Assembly: GCA_019915135.1 (NCBI GenBank)
Contig: JAHLMK010000005.1
Coordinates: 1,798,001-1,862,000 of the forward strand
DNA from: Strobilurus pachycystidiatus
Lineage: Eukaryota > Basidiomycota > Agaricomycetes > Agaricales > Physalacriaceae
Direction: 5' to 3'
DNA length: 64,000 nt
Below, piece by piece: positions 1 through 11,963 of this stretch. Both the position numbers and the translations under genes were made by a program. Below the pieces are notes generated by a model. That model searched no databases. It was not told where the DNA came from and saw nothing but the letters and a program-made list of their open reading frames with translations. Position 1 is the first letter of the stretch; every line of letters begins with the position of its first letter.

Positions 1-1218
1 CTTGGGCAAGACTGTTGGTGAGTGGCGTATAATGTGCCGAACGAGGAGACGGTGGTCCAGAGGACGCTGAGCTGATGGATGATGCAGGAGAGAAGTGGTG
101 AGGCTGTAACATCTCTTCGGGAGACATGGTGAGCGGTCCAGCGTTTCCATTCCCAGGCGTATTGACGTATACGTCGTGTTGAAGATATTCCGGCTAGCAA
201 ATCAGGTCAGCTTCGATTGTGGCGCGAGGTCAAGACGACATACCTGAAGACTAGCTTCATAGCCTACAAAAGGCGGAGGAGGCGCCAGACTATCGTGTGG
301 TTGATAGTCGAAGCTCATCATGGCCTCTCCAGGACGCGCAGAGGAGTGTTCGATCAGTGGCTTCAGCGAAGGCGTTGACGGGCAGGACGGTGTGATGTAC
401 ATGTTCGGTACCTGCACCGACTGGTAGGTGGGAGGAGGGGTAGGTGCAGAGGCAGAACGACCGTGCTGGCGGGGGACCGCCATCGGCATAACGAACGACA
501 TACAGTCCGAATCGTCATGCTCGTACTTGCCTTTGCCTTTCCTCGCCTTCACTGCGCGCCCTTCCTTCGTTCGTTGCGGCCGATACACATATCCCGGATG
601 CAGCGCCTCGTGCTCTTTCTTCTTCTCTTTCGCCAGCTGATCCCAGTATTTCCTCTCATCGTCAGACAGCGCCTTCCACTGTTGGCTAATGGTCTTCGAC
701 AAGTCAGCTTGGCGCTGCTTCTTCGTCGGACCGGCAGCCTCTTCCTGAGCCGCTTGGCGATCTTCGCAGCACTTGCGACGGAATAGGATGAACGCGTTCT
801 CTGGACGCTTGATGTATCCCTCGTCGCCCTTCTTCAGACGCCGCTCGCCAAGCTCGCTGTGACACGAGGATTGCCGAGGTCTGCGCTCGAGAGGATCGGG
901 AGAGGTGGAAAATGTCGATGAAGGTGGTGATTGGGATCGATATGAAGCGGCGGGTGGTGTTGAACAAAAGGAAAGTGGGCGAAGGTCGGGTTCAAAAGGT
1001 GAGGAAGATGGTGAAGAGTAAGGACTGTCTGAAAGATTATGGTTTACAGGGAAAGTGAAGGCGCGAGGCGTGGGGGAAATGATCGCAAGCGTTGGGGTGG
1101 GAGTGGGGGCATCCGTCGACACTTCGAGTGCTGCACGATTGTGAATTGAGGCGCTGGACGGTCACGGAAACAATCGCTTACTTCTGGATTGGGTATCGCG
1201 CGTGCGTAGGGCGGGCAT
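1..1218 (-). CDS. HMG-box transcription factor (3' end beyond the window)
   Basis: Nuclear DNA-binding protein with one HMG box of the fungal regulator type. Start is the ATG at 1218-1216. Exon 1 is only 37 nt and is joined across a 51-nt intron (1181..1131, GTAAGC..GTGCAG) to a long exon ending at 1. A second intron lies at 243..194 (GTATGT..GCTAG), and the frame stays open to the left edge. The obvious long reading frame from 1122 starts only at a GTG, and the short first exon solves this by supplying an ATG (MPALRTRD...). The HMG box follows a Ser/Pro-rich N-terminus and begins YIKRPENAFILFRR, continuing with the QQWKALSDDERKYWDQLA helix and a basic tail. The flanks are Pro/Ser-rich and probably disordered. 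The exact regulator (Ste11-like, Prf1-like or other) cannot be told because the C-terminus is missing. Sure of the HMG box, fairly sure of the start. Confidence 0.85.
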
Positions 1219-3831
1219 GATTGTTCGACAATAAGAGAGGTGAGTGAACGAATCGGTTCGTGAACAAGGAGGAGGTGGGGACGGGTTAAGAGAATAATGG
1301 GAGGGAGGGAACCCTTACACGCGGGGGGAGAAAGTAATGAGGTGTCGCCAGTGGGATCCAACTTTTTTGTTTCTCGAGTAAACCCGAGAACAATTAGAGG
1401 AGCGGGGCACGAATCCGCAAGACAATTGAAACTGATCGCTTTATAGGCCTGGTCGGGATGGGGCACACAAAAGGTTCCGGTAAACCAATGAAATACGGCC
1501 TCTCATTGTTAACCTATATACGGCGTATGAGACCTGCATGGCCACATTGGGATATCAGTCACTTGGGAAGAAATGGAGCCCTCGCTTAGGCCATCCCGAT
1601 AATCTGGTCCGGGACCTAGGCGAGTCATTTGAATTATTGTCTCCGTTAACCTACTTTATCTCGAGCACACGTAAGATTGTCCCTTCTAGAAATTGGGTTA
1701 TCCAGACCCCGCGGTAAACATAGCGTAGGGAGATTAAGTTTCACTGCATCCGCCGACAATGCGCCTGCGCATGTCGGAGCACCTGTTTTCTTTTTATTTT
1801 TTGATATGACTGGTCACGGAAAGTTGCCGCATTGACGGGATCTAGCCACTTCGGTATCTCGGGCAAAGCATTCGTCATGAGTTCTGCCAATTTCTGGACG
1901 TATGCACGGTCCTTATGTCACGGAAGATCTCCCAGAGATCCTCCTTCAGCTTACTGCATTTGGTAGGCAAGACCCGGCCGTTCGTCCTTCTCATCAAAGA
2001 GAGATCGAAAGGCAAACTCGTCGCTCAATCCGGACAGGGCCATGGTGGCTGTACGGGCGGATGATCGTTCAGATTAGCGTCGAGCTACAGCCTAATACAG
2101 CATTGACATCGATTTCGCGGGGACATGAAAGCATTGCCCGCTCACTGGCGGGGAAGACGTTATTTGGAAAGCCTTATCTCGTGATATAGTGTGGTCCCTT
2201 CTGTCCAGAAGGTACTTAAGATATAGTGTCTAGCCGAGTCAGCCTGCCATTATCGGCATGGTGAGAACAAAGGATCCCGGCGGCGTGCCCTGATCGCAGA
2301 TTACATCAGCGCTTTGGCCGGCGGGAAGGATTGGAAATTTGGGTTTCTTTTCTCGAATGCCACCACTGAGGCTGCTGAGCAGTATTCAGCGCAGCGCAAT
2401 GATACTTGGGGAAGGGGCGCGGAAAAGCCCACGTCTGTCCTGTTGGAATGTGATGTGGATTTCAATCTGGACTGCGGTTGATGGTTCATTGTGCGACTAA
2501 ACGGGACATGGTCCGGTAAGCCATTCCTCATTGAAGCCTAGTCGAAGAGGCGGGAATAGAAATGGGACTAAGCCTGGGGAGGCGCCAGTATTTCAATCTA
2601 CACCCGCCTGCAAGCTTAGCAATGAGAGCACGTCCGAAAGGAATCAGCAAGTAGCTCAAAATTCAGTCCCATTAATTCATTTTGGTCTCCTTTGCACTCG
2701 TAAAGGAATCGTATGCAGGCTCAATTAAAAGCATCAGTACCTAAGAGAACCGAGCGCAAATAGAAGGAAAGGCCGAGGTTTGGACATTGTATCGTGATCT
2801 GCATGTGTGGCAATATCCACGATAGGCGAACAATGAGTCGAACAATGAGTCCCGGGGACGTGACAGTGGCGCGGAAGGATAAATGAGCTCTGATGGCGCG
2901 ACGTAGACATGGGGTCTGGTTCCATTGGCAGTGGAATCAAGGGGACCCAGGACGGGCGGCCAATACCGCCTCAGCAGTGTCCTCATGAGCGAAGGCCTCG
3001 GGTCCACTGAAAATTTTCAAGAACACAATTAGGGAGCTATAATCGAGCTGCATGTGGTGATCAATTACAGAAGGCCACCGTTCCCGCCGTCAGACTCTGC
3101 AGAGCGCGTCGGTCCCGTCGCGTCCTAGTCAATTACCGATTTGGGCAAACCTTCGAAACGCGTACTCACACGGTCAAGCCGCGAGTAGAATCCTTCCAGG
3201 TATTCAACAAATGTCGCGTAATGTCAGGATTTGGATCGCTGATATACAAAGTTCACATGCAGTAGGCGACAGGAAAGTACCGGCCGCGTTTCAGTTCCTA
3301 CTGCGTTAGGGAACAATGTCCAGTGCCTTGCATTGGAAGGGATGCTGAGACCTTGACGTACCCGATATACAGTCAGGTTGAAGAAGCTGTCGTTATGGCC
3401 TAATCTAAGGCCAGGGGTCGGAGAGAATGATGTGGGAGCGATTGGTTTTTCCCATTGTGCTACTTGACTCATCGCTGCCAGTCCATACGTACTACGAGTT
3501 CATCCAGACTAGAAGACTGACTGTTCGGGTTAAATGGGCAGCATGACGGAGCACAATGAACCGCTATTTGAAGATACTTATGATATGGTTGGGCCTGGTG
3601 ATGGAGAACAATGACTCGGAGTCACCATCTATCGAGGGAAGCGAGACACCGCGCGAAGGCCGGGAGAATGGCTGATTCCAAGCGCACAAGTCGCCCATGC
3701 TGAGCGCTGAGGATTTTTGGGTCAGAAAACGCGTCGTATGAGAGTTCACAACGCGTAGTGGCGCGAATAGCGGAGTTCGATCAATGACGTCGTTCCGAAA
3801 CAAGCGTTGATTTTCTTGAAGCAGAACCATC
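1219..3831. other. Gene-poor interval, no supported gene
   Basis: About 2.6 kb of mixed composition with only short, overlapping frames on both strands. I found no frame with family-like sequence, no clean chain of spliceable exons, no tRNA boxes and no strong repeats. It must contain the promoter of the HMG-box gene at its left end and of the HhH-GPD gene at its right end. Confidence 0.5.
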
Positions 3832-4692
3832 ATGGCCACCAAACAAGTCAAACGCTCGCGCAGTCCAAGCCTTGCTCTTGCTGTCTCCTCACTCCCGCCC
3901 AACAAAAAACTCAAACTTGTTGACGACTTTGCAAAAACCTCACCGTTCCCTAACTTTCCCCGCCCATCTCACGCCGAGGCCAGGGATGTTCACAAAATCC
4001 TATCCCAGTTACATGCCGACACAAAGGCCTTTCGAGATGAGAAGCCTCCCACTGGAAACTCCGCTCAGACGTGCGGCCATGCTCCCAACGTCATCGAGTC
4101 TCTCGTTGGCACCATTCTCTCTCAAAACACATCGGGAAGAAACTCCTCACGCGCCAAAGCGAATCTCGATGCCGCTTTTGGGCACAATAATTTTTCCGCA
4201 GTCGCCTCTGCTAGCCAGGAGTCCGTCATTGATGCCATTCGTTCTGGAGGGCTCGCCAACAGGAAGGCCGCTACTATACAGGCGCTCCTGCAGTCAATTC
4301 ACGCGAAGTACGGCGAATATTCTCTTCAGCATCTTTCAGCCACGTCGGAGACCGGAAAAGCTCTTTCTAACGAAGATATCATGAAGGAACTCTTGTCTTT
4401 CAAAGGCGTCGGTCCAAAGACGGCCTCATGTGTATTGTTGTTCTGTATAGGAAGGAACTCCTTCGCGGTGGACACTCATATCTATCGACTTAGCAAGCTA
4501 CTGGGATGGGTCCCAAAATCATCCGACAGAGTCCGTGCGCAAGCTCATCTCGACCTCAAGATACCAGGAGAGCTGAAATTCGGTCTGCACATCTTGATGA
4601 TCAAACATGGTCGGACTTGCACGGGGTGTAGTGGGCGAAAAAACGGCGACTCGTGTGTTCTCAAGACCTACATTCGCACTCGGGACAAGTAA
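3832..4692 (+). CDS. HhH-GPD superfamily DNA glycosylase (endonuclease III-like)
   Basis: Single-exon gene of 286 residues; base-excision-repair type glycosylase, presumably nuclear (a basic KQVKRSRS stretch near the N-terminus). The helix-hairpin-helix reads LLSFKGVGPKTASCVLL and carries the lysine that endonuclease III enzymes use for Schiff-base chemistry. The catalytic aspartate follows in FAVDTHIYRLS. A conserved N-terminal helix reads VIESLVGTILSQNTS. The C-terminus has only three cysteines (CTGC plus one eight residues later) instead of the four-Cys iron-sulfur loop of bacterial Nth, so the cluster is probably absent or altered. Start is the first ATG of the frame. No intron is needed, unusual beside its neighbours. 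Substrate preference cannot be read from the sequence. Confidence 0.85.
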   Translation: MATKQVKRSRSPSLALAVSSLPPNKKLKLVDDFAKTSPFPNFPRPSHAEARDVHKILSQLHADTKAFRDEKPPTGNSAQTCGHAPNVIESLVGTILSQNTSGRNSSRAKANLDAAFGHNNFSAVASASQESVIDAIRSGGLANRKAATIQALLQSIHAKYGEYSLQHLSATSETGKALSNEDIMKELLSFKGVGPKTASCVLLFCIGRNSFAVDTHIYRLSKLLGWVPKSSDRVRAQAHLDLKIPGELKFGLHILMIKHGRTCTGCSGRKNGDSCVLKTYIRTRDK

Positions 4693-7600
4693 GAAACACT
4701 CATCGCTATCAACTACTCAGCTAACCAGGGACTTTCTTGCCACAGCCTCACATGATATCAGATGATTCGACGTGTATGATTATCGGGATTTGCAAGTGGT
4801 GAGTATATTTGTTTTTGGGCAAATTCTCAGAATTACAGCTAAGTAGGTTTCATGTGTATTGAGCGCTAGAGGGCAATTTCCTTGTCAAGGCGATAGTCCA
4901 ACGATCATCTCCACTCCGGCCGTCCTCAAACGTTGAAAAATGTATCCATACGTCACCTTTCAATCACAACGATTTTGTGACCGGCGCACGATGATTATTG
5001 CCAAGGCGGGGGCGGCGTGTCGATTGCAGGAAACGCATCAATCATAGACCAGTGCGCCAGGCGATCCACATGTTCATTGTAATGTTGGTCGGTATTTTCT
5101 CACCCGTTCCTGATCCTTACGATAATTTCAGTAGTATTTCAGTCATCACCTGTCCACACCGTACTCGCGTTTGGTCGCGTCGTGATCTCCCTTGCTGCCC
5201 CAGAAGTGTTCGGATGTCAGTCAAGTTCTATTGGTGTAGACATTGTGGCGACTTACCGCGGTTCTAGATTCAAGTGGACTCTCTTTCCCATGGACATTGA
5301 TTTCGTACCTGTTCCTTGACCTCTCGCAATTCAACCATACCATTTTTGCAGATGCCATATCTGACCGGGCTTGCGGGGTCCTCGTAGAAGCTTGTCTGAG
5401 AGTCTGAGATTTCCTTCAACATGCCTGTTTTGGCGTGAGGCGCTTCGTAGTGAGCGGCTTGCATCACAAGCTACAATGTCTACTGTCAAGCGGCTGCACA
5501 TATACGGACATTACCTTGTCCTGCTGTATCCGCTGTTATCCGCTTCTCAGCTCGGGTGATCTCGGGGATGTCTTCTCTAGGCTAAGTAACAGCCCTCCAT
5601 TCTCATCGGCCGACGCCACGCTGAACGCCATCTTCCATCTTCGAGGACTACCACGAGTAGTGCGCGCGCAATGATCATGCTCCCGCTTACGGCTTCCGTA
5701 CCGCATTCCGTGGCCACGAGACCTGCGCGCGCGCTGCATGCCCAGCTTCCAATGGAACCACTTGTATAGAGTCACACCACTTCATAGGGAGCGCTGGGTT
5801 TGTTTACGAAATGAATGAATGCGCGAGGTACTCTCTACTCCCTGAAAACATGCCACGCTGCGTCAAGAATGTACAACTCTTACAACGGGACAGATCATCC
5901 CTGCGAATCTCATACGCAAGTGTTCTTCCGGTGCTGATAATTCTCATCGCCGCTCCATGCTCCGTGCATCTGGGCCATGCGGGGAAACAGGTAGCGCGTC
6001 ACCGCGCCCTCGAGTTCAAAGAATTACGGCTATGACGAGACGCATCAGGCCCAGGAGGGTGTCACCCCGCGCTGCTTCCAGATAAGACGGATTCGGATCA
6101 TCTGATAGCGGAGGCTTGACGCATACAAGTCCGCGGGTCATCATAGCAACTCTCGTGCAGCCATTTGCCGCCATGCATGCATTATAGCAGCTCCTGATCA
6201 GGATTCAACAACGCACTATAAACCATACGACAATCAATATCCGATACCGTCTAATACTTACTTGCCCTATGCCCGACTCGTTGACCAAAGACCTGCAGGT
6301 TCGACGTGTTTTAATATCGATCTCCCGGACCTTCAGCGCATGAGCAGTGCATGAGCGCGTGTGAATAGATTAGAGGGAGGTCCCCTGCATGCCCGGGACG
6401 AATGATGCATATCCCATCAATCCCGACATCAGTCATGCGCGTCCGCGGGTGTCTACAGAACGTCCGTATGTCGTCGGTCACACTGGGCCTAGACATATGT
6501 AGAATTAATCTCTCTTATCCATCTAAACTTCAATCCATCTTGCCTCCTGAGCTAACTTCACCTGCACGGAAGTTGTTTCTCCAATCGATATCCTTACGGG
6601 CAATTTCCGGTCTCGTACGAGCTAGTGCTAGGCAAATTCTACATACCAAAGAACTCGTGATACAATCATCAGACAATCATACGTGTCGAATCATGAAGCC
6701 CAACTGAAGCCTTGGTAACAGACACCAAGATCTTCGAATGCATTGACCGGAAGAATGCCACTGAAATGGAGAGGTTTATCTGAGCGCCACCGAGCTGATA
6801 CCCTTCCATTCTTCGGATGTCACTCCTGCCAACACAATTTTGCTTCCGTTTGAGCATTGTATTCCCCGATCAGGGTGTACTTCGACATATGCGTCATGGG
6901 CAATGGTCCGGGATACAACCATCAAACGCTATCTGATCCTCATTCTGGCGAATTCACGGACGCCACTCGTGAACCGCTGCCCTGGGTCTTGCGATTCGGT
7001 CCCACTTCGGTATGCATGACCCAGATAGGCGTCTCGTGTACTGCCGATGGAAACCTAATCAGCAACATGCGTACGGATAAGGAAGGTTCAACACAGCAGC
7101 ATGGACACTTCTAGAACTGCCTGCGCAGATACTGATAGACTGAACCAACAACTCCTTTAGAGCAAAGAATGGGCGCAGGGTTCGCAACAGGGCAGCTAAG
7201 CAATGCTGTCCAGTCTGAGATTGTTCCCATATGCACTCTGGGCGCACTGGCATGTCTCTACAGTGAATCAACTACTGTATCTTTCTTTCCATACATCAAA
7301 TCGAGGTTGCTGTGTCTGAACGGCCCGGTCGGACCGCATCTTACCTTGGCATTACCTACGGTTGAACGCGTTCTACGTTCTTACGTTCCACCTTCAGGCC
7401 ATTTGACATCGATGTCGTTCGCTCTCTACCCCATAACAATGCCTCTCGGGCCATGCTCACGCTGACCTATATGCTGCCGTTAAAGTCACTTCGGATTTGC
7501 AGACGCTGATTACCTCACGGTCGAACATATACTACTGGCACTGTGGTCCAGGCCTCCAGGGATAGAACCTCTTCACTCACTGCAATGACTTCCAAGTAGA

Positions 7601-8170
7601 TGCATTAAGACACAATATGACTTTTGCCCTTCATCTATTCCCACCCTCTTGTGTCAAAGTCCTCGGTGGCTAGTCCTCGATACTAATAGGTCCTTGGATA
7701 CCTCTTCAATCGGAGATACTTCGAGTCCAGAAGTGGTGGGTAATTAGCTCTGTCTTCTTCCCGTCTGGATTGTCAGACACTCAAATAGTGAGCAGATTAT
7801 CATAAACATAATCAGACCGTCGCCTTGAACAGATACTTGAGTATCTTGACCACGATGGCCTATGAAGTGGTAAGTGTACCCTAGCGCTCATCGACATTTT
7901 GGCCATCATCAATCGACGTGGTCTATTGTTTTCAAGTTTTGGAACAGGACTGCCGCGGTGCCGCCGTCAACTGACTGTCAGTGCCTGATGCCAGCATTTC
8001 CTCAGTCCCACCGATTGAAAGGTTCGTCAAATTTGGTAACAGCGCATTCACAAAAACAGGATCAATCAACAATATAGTAAGTTCCGTGGAGGGGAAAATC
8101 CTGGTAAACATGCGTCCCGTGGGAAGCCGTGATAGCATGTATCTCAAAGGAAGCTATACTACTAATTGAG
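4693..8170. other. Long gene-poor interval, no supported gene
   Basis: About 3.5 kb without a convincing gene. Reading frames are short, occur on both strands and show no recognisable motif. A minus-strand stretch around 5270-5640 looks faintly exon-like but could not be joined into a sensible protein. No tRNA, satellite or clear terminal repeat was seen. Confidence 0.5.
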
Positions 8171-9210
8171 TGATCACGATGTGACGACCTTTGTGTTCGA
8201 ATTTTGCTGACTATTCAGTTAGGTTTGATGCCAGCTGATCTCTGCTTCTACCCATGGATTGCCCGCTCTCAATTCACCGCACAACACCATAAACACAAGG
8301 GTAGTCAAGAGTCCATGCCAGATCGACCCTTGTACCAGTGGTGAAGATTTACAGAAGGGTTCAAAAAGTGGCGTTCCGTTGGCAGGTGAGTATCACCATC
8401 AGCGGCACAAGCTACGCCGGTATGAGCATCCTACAACCCTGTGGGCTTCGGGACCCACAAAGATACGTGGGAACACAGGACCGTACACGCGCTATCGACC
8501 TCCTTTCGGTCATCGCTCACCTTCGTACAACCTTTGAAGATACCTTTTGAGCCTATATCATACGTGAGCTCCGAGCGCGCAGGTGGCCTTGAAGCTTGAG
8601 CGTTTACGCTTGTACCAAATTCAGCTCTGTCCATCATATGCATGCTATGATATCCTAAATAAGCGCTGGAGACATCGACTCAACTCTTCTGCCCAGATGA
8701 GCCCGATGTCGATATAGTCTGAAGTGCCCTGGAAGTGCCTTCATCGTCTTCGGAATAGTGCCAGATGGGTACCTGAGCGAGCATGAGTGATTCTCGTTGT
8801 GTGTCCATCATGATCATTGACAAGAAGCCGGTCATAATTGTGTAAGTGTGTGTGTGGACACTGACGTCGCAGATGTCAGTGTCGGTCGACAAATAAGCGC
8901 CGCTTATTCGGTGACCCTCCTCCTTTAGGTGCGTAACCTCGTGCTCCCAGGTTCTCCGTCCTGTCAGCTGTTGGCTGCCGCCGTTTTGTTCTCTTCTAAT
9001 TAGGTTAAGCCATTTGCACTCCCAGGTTCGGAACTTCGGACGTGCTAATGTCAACTTGCTCTGCGAACGAGAGAGCATGTGTCGAAAGCTGGACTGGTCC
9101 GAGAAATCACCCGACATTGGCGCTTATGTCCTTGTGGGTGCGCGCCTATGCATAGTTGTTTCTGGCGTAAGGGCTGATATCCTACAGGCTACACCTATTG
9201 TACATGCTGT
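8171..9210 (+). repeat. Diverged direct repeat, copy A (about 1 kb)
   Basis: Aligns in the same orientation with 10817-11830. Shared blocks in order: the start TGATCACGATGTGACGACC, a block around the words GGGACCCACAAAGATACGTG, a block around CCGATGTCGATATA, a block around GTCTCAAGCC-like and CCCAGGTT words, and the end GATATCCTACA. Many substitutions and small indels separate the copies, so this is an old duplication. It carries no open coding capacity. Direct orientation, size and ends near TG..CA would fit long terminal repeats or two insertions of one non-autonomous element, but no target-site duplication matches. The right end abuts the stop codon of the HNH gene. Confidence 0.7.
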
Positions 9211-9222
9211 GCTCAAAACACA

Positions 9223-10582
9223 CTACTCATCAAAGTCCCAATGGTCGCAGCTGCCACCAATTATCGCCTCAAAGGTCTCTTTCACGGTCCTAGGTGGCAC
9301 AGGAACCTCTACCACTTTCGCTATCTTCTCGGCGTTGATGGTTTCTGAGACTTGCGGATGTGTGCGCTTATAGTCCTCTTTGATCTTGGCCACTCGCGGG
9401 GCGTCGATTTGGTCAAGTACAGCCTGTACTTCAGGGGAGTTTTGGAAGTAGACATCGACTGGAAAGAGATCTGAGATCATTACAAGAGATGATGTGCAAT
9501 GTATACACACCGGAATGAGAATCAGAGATATCATCCTCACAATCCTGGAGACCGTGGTCGCTAATATCCTCCTCCAAGTCGAGCAGAGTGTGCCGACTAC
9601 CGCTGCTATGCCCCTTACTGCCTCCAGTGTTCCGGCGACTCTTGGCAGCAGGCTCAGCGAGAACTGCTAGAGAGCTAGTTAATGGCTCCGGCCAATTCTC
9701 AGGGTCTGAAGGAACAAAGTGAAATATTGTCCAAGCAAATCGACAGTAGATGAGATATTGATCAATCCTGAGGGGGATAGCGGCGTGACGTCGATGTAGG
9801 CGTTCCGTCTGCAGGCATGACCACGGTGCGAGAAAAAAAGCCATATAGTCGCCTGCACCGTAGGGAACAAACGTCATGTAGGCCCCGTCCCACAGGCCGT
9901 GTACACCCGATTCAAGAACCATCGCGTTCCGGATGTCATTGGTGAGGTTTCCCTTGACGCCAAGCTTGAGGAAAGGGAGAAGTCGAGGGGGGTTCAAGCG
10001 CTTGTGAATCGCATGTTCTGTATACTGTCGTGTGTTAGAGAGGTAATCAGTTAGGGAACTGCTCACCCAATGCCATTGCTCCTTGGGAACAACGTGGCAG
10101 GCATTTGCAATTTGGTCCACTTTTGTGAGCGCACACACTGTATCTAGCGCGTTGACGGCTTGGGCAAGGTTGGTTGAGTTGGCAGTCCGTGCCTGATATG
10201 GGCCTCCTTTAAAGGTCCAGGCAGGTCGGTCACGACGCCAAAGCTCGGGGAGGTCTTCAGGAGGTGCCCACGCTTCGAAACAAGACACGATGGAATAGTC
10301 GCTGGGACAGTGCCAATAGAAATGGCCAGGTTGGAGTGGTGAGGCGAGTTGGGTGAGGGCGGGACCTTCCCTTTGCAGAGAGATATACCCAGGCGTATTC
10401 CCGGTGACGATCGTACAAGCCGACTCGAGAAGACAGAGGGGAAGACCATCAGCGTGAACGCCGAGTTGCAGGAATATGGCATCATCGCATGGACGACGAA
10501 CCACAACATCGCCTTTGTACAGATGAAGCGGTTTGGGTATCTCGCCCAGAGATGAGAGATCGTCTGCGTTGGTCGTCATCAT
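9223..10582 (-). CDS. HNH nuclease domain protein of the fungal type
   Basis: Proposed coding sequence: complement of 9223..9470 joined to 9511..10582, with a further likely 42-nt intron at 10066..10025 (GTGAGC..CGACAG) that is in frame whether spliced or not. The intron at 9510..9471 restores frame into the C-terminal 80 residues. The central part has the HNH pattern common in mushroom-forming fungi: a CALT segment, then CHVVPKEQW with the first His, then NAMVLESGVHGLWD with the Asn and second His, and further on FVPYGAGDYMAFF. The metal-binding and catalytic positions look preserved, but the zinc-finger cysteines of classical HNH enzymes are sparse. The biological role of this family is unknown. 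The gene sits alone between two copies of a 1-kb repeat. Start is the ATG pair at 10582, the second also possible. Confidence 0.72.
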
Positions 10583-10816
10583 GGATCGTATAAGATAGTC
10601 TTAGATTGTGGCAGTGGCTATTAGTCTCCCCTCCACTGCCAGTACTCAGTCGTGGTTAAGCGCCACGTGACCCAGCACTCTGCCGCGCGCCAGTTCGATT
10701 CCGCCCGCCGGCAGATACTCAAAAATCGGCGGAGGGTAAAACCATAGCAAACCGCGTCTTACTTGTGGGAGCTCAGGACGTGGTAACTCTATCCAGTGAA
10801 ACCCATACGTATTACT

Positions 10817-11830
10817 GTGATCACGATGTGACGACCTCTGTGTTCGAACTGACAGAGACCGGTACTTACTGACTACAGTATGCCGGCTATTAATCTTTGC
10901 CATTCTACTCAAAGAATGCCCGCTTCCAATTTACCGCATAACACCGTAAGTACACTTGTACCAAAGTTCAAGATTTACAGAAGGGTTTCTGTTGGCAGGT
11001 GAATACCACGATTATCGGCACAACTTGAAGCTAAGCCGGTACAAACATCATAAGTTACAACCCTGTGGGCTAACTGGGCTTCGGGACCCACAAAGATACG
11101 TGGGAACACAGGACCGTACACGCGCTATCGACCTCTTTCGGGGCATCGCTCGCTCGTTCGTTCAACCTTGGACCTCACTTACGCAGGTGGCCTTGAGCGT
11201 CTACCCTTGAGGCCGCCACCTTGATCTGTTATCGAATTCAGCTCTGTCCATCATGTGCGTGCCAAGATTTCCCAGATTAGCGCTGGAGACATCGACACCT
11301 CTTCTGCCCAGATGGCCCCGATGTCGATATACCATGAAGTGCCCTGGAAGTGCATTCTTCGTCCCCCAAATATTGCCAGACGGGTACCTGAGTTTGGCCT
11401 GAGCGATTCTCTTTGTGGGTCCATCATTGACAACAAGCCGGCCGTAAGCCCGCAATCAAGCGCTCAACGATCTGTGGACGCTGACATCGCTTATAACTGC
11501 CAACTGATGACCCTCCTCCTTTGGGTGCGTAACCTCGTGCTCCGAGTCCCAGGTTTCCCCTTCTGTCAGCGTGCTGTCAGCTGCCGGCCGTCGGTTCTGT
11601 TCTAACATAAGTCAATTGAACTCGAAGGTTCAAATATAATCATCATTTCGTCTGCCCACTCATTCTGCGAATAAGACAGCATGTGTCGAGTCGTAGACCT
11701 GTCCGAGAAGTCACCAGACATCAGCGCTTAGCGATGTCCTTGTTCCTGTGGGTCGCGCTTATTCTCGTTTGTGGCGTAAAGGCTGAGCGCCTGATATCCT
11801 ACATCTATCATATGTCAATGCTATCATCGA
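10817..11830 (+). repeat. Diverged direct repeat, copy B (about 1 kb)
   Basis: Partner of the repeat at 8171-9210, same orientation. It starts with the same TGATCACGATGTGACGACC word and ends near the shared GATATCCTACA at about 11797, with weaker similarity to about 11830. Together the two copies enclose roughly 1.6 kb holding the HNH gene and its promoter. No coding frame of an integrase or reverse transcriptase is present between them, so if they are long terminal repeats the internal region is not a normal retrotransposon. Confidence 0.7.
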
Positions 11831-11875
11831 TGGCAGCGTTCAATGGATCACACCCGGAGCCTACCTGAGATTAAT

Positions 11876-11963
11876 CTTCTTCGCGATATTGATATACATA
11901 GGCGTTCGAGAGACTGGCGCCGCTAAGCGCTGTGGGGTTTGGGACCCACGGGTCGCGAAGAAG
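11876..11963. repeat. Short inverted repeat (11-bp perfect arms)
   Basis: CTTCTTCGCGA at 11876-11886 is mirrored exactly by TCGCGAAGAAG at 11953-11963, enclosing 66 bp that also contain a GTGGG..CCCAC hairpin. It lies just outside repeat copy B. It could be a very small MITE or a cruciform-forming site; no clear target duplication is visible. Confidence 0.5.

Noticed and set aside
1044..1466. 140-residue minus-strand frame overlapping the start of the HMG gene
   Set aside because: It overlaps the HMG-box first exons in another frame, has no motif, and the HMG gene explains the region.
3564..3914. 116-residue minus-strand frame over the 5' end of the glycosylase gene
   Set aside because: Antisense shadow without family resemblance; it covers the glycosylase start codon.
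5270..5640. Exon-like minus-strand stretches (around HYEAPHAKTGMLKEISDSQ)
   Set aside because: Protein-like composition, but I could not join them into a consistent gene with start, splice sites and stop.
8680..9117. 145-residue minus-strand frame in repeat copy A
   Set aside because: Not preserved in copy B, so it is not a maintained coding region of the repeat.
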